6,800 nt of DNA. It comes from Flavobacteriales bacterium. Its GTDB lineage: Bacteria > Bacteroidota > Bacteroidia > Flavobacteriales > BACL11. Every line of letters starts with the position of its first letter. The stretch's first letter is position 1. The stretch lies in contig JABJNS010000097.1 of assembly GCA_018664745.1 (NCBI GenBank), positions 1 through 6,800 on the forward strand. The letters run 5' to 3'. The notes below the pieces were generated by a model, which saw only the letters and a program-made list of their open reading frames with translations, searched no databases and had not been told where the DNA came from. This document shows, in pieces, positions 5,821-6,800 of the stretch. Made by a program: the position numbers and the translations under genes.

Positions 5821-6349
5821 AGGCTTTATACTTCTGAATTTTCTTGAATGTTAGTTCCATTGGGAGGCAATTATTTGCAAGAATAATATCTGTGCCATTA
5901 TAATGTATTTGTCCAGAACCATCTCTTACGGACCATGTGAATGTTGAGCTTTGAGTGTCAAACCATTGTAAAGTGAAATGAACAGCATCAGGGTCTATAG
6001 GGTAACAATTTGGTGTATAAGTAAATCCTAAAGTTGCATTAAGTGTACCAACATAATCATTTCCTACATAAACATCTAAGAAATTAATGCCAAGATTATC
6101 AAAGTATACAGCAGCAGCTACATCTTCATAAAACACTACATCTGCTTCATATTCACAATAATATGAATTTGAGGAAACATTATAATTTATTGCATAAGGG
6201 TCCTCACATGAATAGTAACAACTACCATCATCATAATCTGCAAAAGATTCATAATTATCCGCATATATATCAGTACAGCCTCCTGTTTCTACTTCTACAC
6301 AGGAGTTAAAAAATAATGCTAAAGTTGAGAGAAAAAGTAATTTTTTCAT
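5813..6349 (-). CDS. Small lipoprotein with two GCTD...DGSC-like Cys motifs
   Basis: A 178-residue product from ATG 6349. The frame also has an ATG at 6388, but it lies upstream of the TAnnTTTG promoter element at 6374-6367, and MKKLLFLSTLALFFNSC gives a standard lipoprotein signal with Cys17 as the lipidation site (FNSC is a loose lipobox, acceptable in this phylum). The acidic VEVE after the Cys may act as a surface-export signal (inference). Residues 24-44 match the G-C-T-D-x-x-A-x-N-Y...A-x-x-D-D-G-S-C module common in secreted Bacteroidota proteins; 48-68 look like a second degraded copy (C.DPYAINYN....YC.Y). The rest (about 70-178) is predicted beta-rich, with several aromatic strands and two further Cys (115, 161). 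I do not recognise a family for it. It is convergent with lpxB and overlaps it by 8 bases. Confidence 0.8.
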   Translation of the reverse strand: MKKLLFLSTLALFFNSCVEVETGGCTDIYADNYESFADYDDGSCYYSCEDPYAINYNVSSNSYYCEYEADVVFYEDVAAAVYFDNLGINFLDVYVGNDYVGTLNATLGFTYTPNCYPIDPDAVHFTLQWFDTQSSTFTWSVRDGSGQIHYNGTDIILANNCLPMELTFKKIQKYKASK

Positions 6350-6366
6350 GGTGTATATGTTTAGGA

Positions 6367-6374
6367 CAAATATA
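6367..6374 (-). promoter_or_regulatory. Putative -7 element of the lipoprotein gene
   Basis: TATATTTG on the minus strand matches TAnnTTTG exactly and ends 17 nt before ATG 6349. It supports that start over the ATG at 6388. No well-spaced TTTG -33 element was found. Confidence 0.5.
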
Positions 6375-6388
6375 TTAAATTTATCCAA

Positions 6389-6800
6389 ATGAAAACTTGG
6401 AATAAGATACCACTTTTTAGGTTATTAATCCCTCTTATAATTGGGATTATTTTTTCTATTTATTGTGATTGCAATCAACTAGTTATATTAAAATTAGGAC
6501 TAGTTGTTTTTGTTATTCTTTTGATTATTTCTTTTTTCAAAAATTACTTTACTGCTTATAGTAGAAGGTGGATTTTTGGTACAGTTGTTAAGGTGCTAAT
6601 TTTTGTTTTTGGAATACTTATTACTGAACAAAATAAGCCCTCAAATTTACTTTCTCATTTTAATAAAATTAATGCTGATGCATCAATAGTTGTATTAAAA
6701 GAAGATGTAATTTCTAAGTCCAATACCTACAAGTGTGAAGTTGAAGTTATTGCAGTTAAGTCAGCTAATAACTGGCAAACTACTGAGGGAAAAGCAATAT
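6389..6800 (+). CDS. comEC: ComEC/Rec2-family DNA uptake channel protein, N-terminal part (runs off the edge)
   Basis: The frame is open from ATG 6389 to the right edge (137 codons). It begins MKTWNKIPLFRLLIPLIIGI, matching the usual start of Bacteroidota ComEC proteins (W...P..R...P...GI). Hydrophobic segments lie at about residues 8-25, 32-50 and 61-79, and are followed by a soluble stretch with HFNKI and alternating beta-like residues (about 90-137), as in the DUF4131 region preceding the competence domain. By family knowledge ComEC forms the inner-membrane channel for single-stranded DNA in natural transformation. The diagnostic competence domain lies outside the window, so the call rests on the N-terminus and the position after lpxB. 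It is divergent from the lipoprotein gene, with 39 bases between start codons. Confidence 0.72.
   Translation, partial: MKTWNKIPLFRLLIPLIIGIIFSIYCDCNQLVILKLGLVVFVILLIISFFKNYFTAYSRRWIFGTVVKVLIFVFGILITEQNKPSNLLSHFNKINADASIVVLKEDVISKSNTYKCEVEVIAVKSANNWQTTEGKAI

Noticed and set aside
6350..6388. Longer lipoprotein start at ATG 6388
   Set aside because: It would place 13 residues before a perfect lipoprotein signal peptide and includes the probable promoter element at 6367-6374.
1..6800. Defence island, prophage or transposon
   Set aside because: No transposase, integrase, nuclease-helicase, toxin-antitoxin pair, terminal inverted repeats or tRNA were seen; the right half is ordinary housekeeping DNA.

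Overview
The window looks like chromosomal DNA from a low-GC member of the Bacteroidota, most likely a flavobacterium-like marine or freshwater lineage. The evidence is a type IX secretion (T9SS) sorting domain, a fragment resembling the gliding-motility-type C-terminal domain, A-rich leaders without Shine-Dalgarno sequences, several TAnnTTTG -7 promoter elements, and the neighbourhood surE / small membrane protein / lpxB / comEC-like. I cannot name the genus.

Layout. (1) Bases 1-1299 hold the 3' part of a large secreted cysteine-rich protein: an adhesin-like (SprB-like) segment, a Kazal-like segment, seven tandem 4-Cys repeats and a type A T9SS sorting tail. (2) Bases 1300-1738 hold a probable fragment of a different T9SS substrate and a small 51-residue ORF that ends back to back with the next gene. 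(3) Bases 1739-2182 (minus) encode an exported DUF4019-like protein. (4) Bases 2183-2650 are AT-rich and appear non-coding. (5) Bases 2651-2848 encode a 65-residue conserved-looking small protein in its own unit, followed by a strong bidirectional terminator. (6) Bases 2917-3597 (minus) encode a YugP-type membrane zinc metallopeptidase, divergent from (7) a tightly packed unit surE - 93-residue membrane protein - lpxB (3693-5820). (8) Bases 5813-6349 (minus) encode a small lipoprotein overlapping the end of lpxB. (9) From 6389 a comEC-like gene runs off the right edge.

How the genes relate. The right half is housekeeping: SurE is a nucleotidase, LpxB makes the lipid A disaccharide, and the 93-residue membrane protein is translationally packed between them, which suggests an envelope-related role. 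The left half is secreted and accessory, with repeat shuffling and gene decay. I see no defence system, CRISPR array, insertion sequence, tRNA or rRNA. The most interesting signals are the duplicated Cys-rich repeat pair, the orphan fragment of a second sorting-domain type beside a type A gene, a 10-bp inverted repeat between the divergent yugP and surE genes, and the unnamed small proteins.
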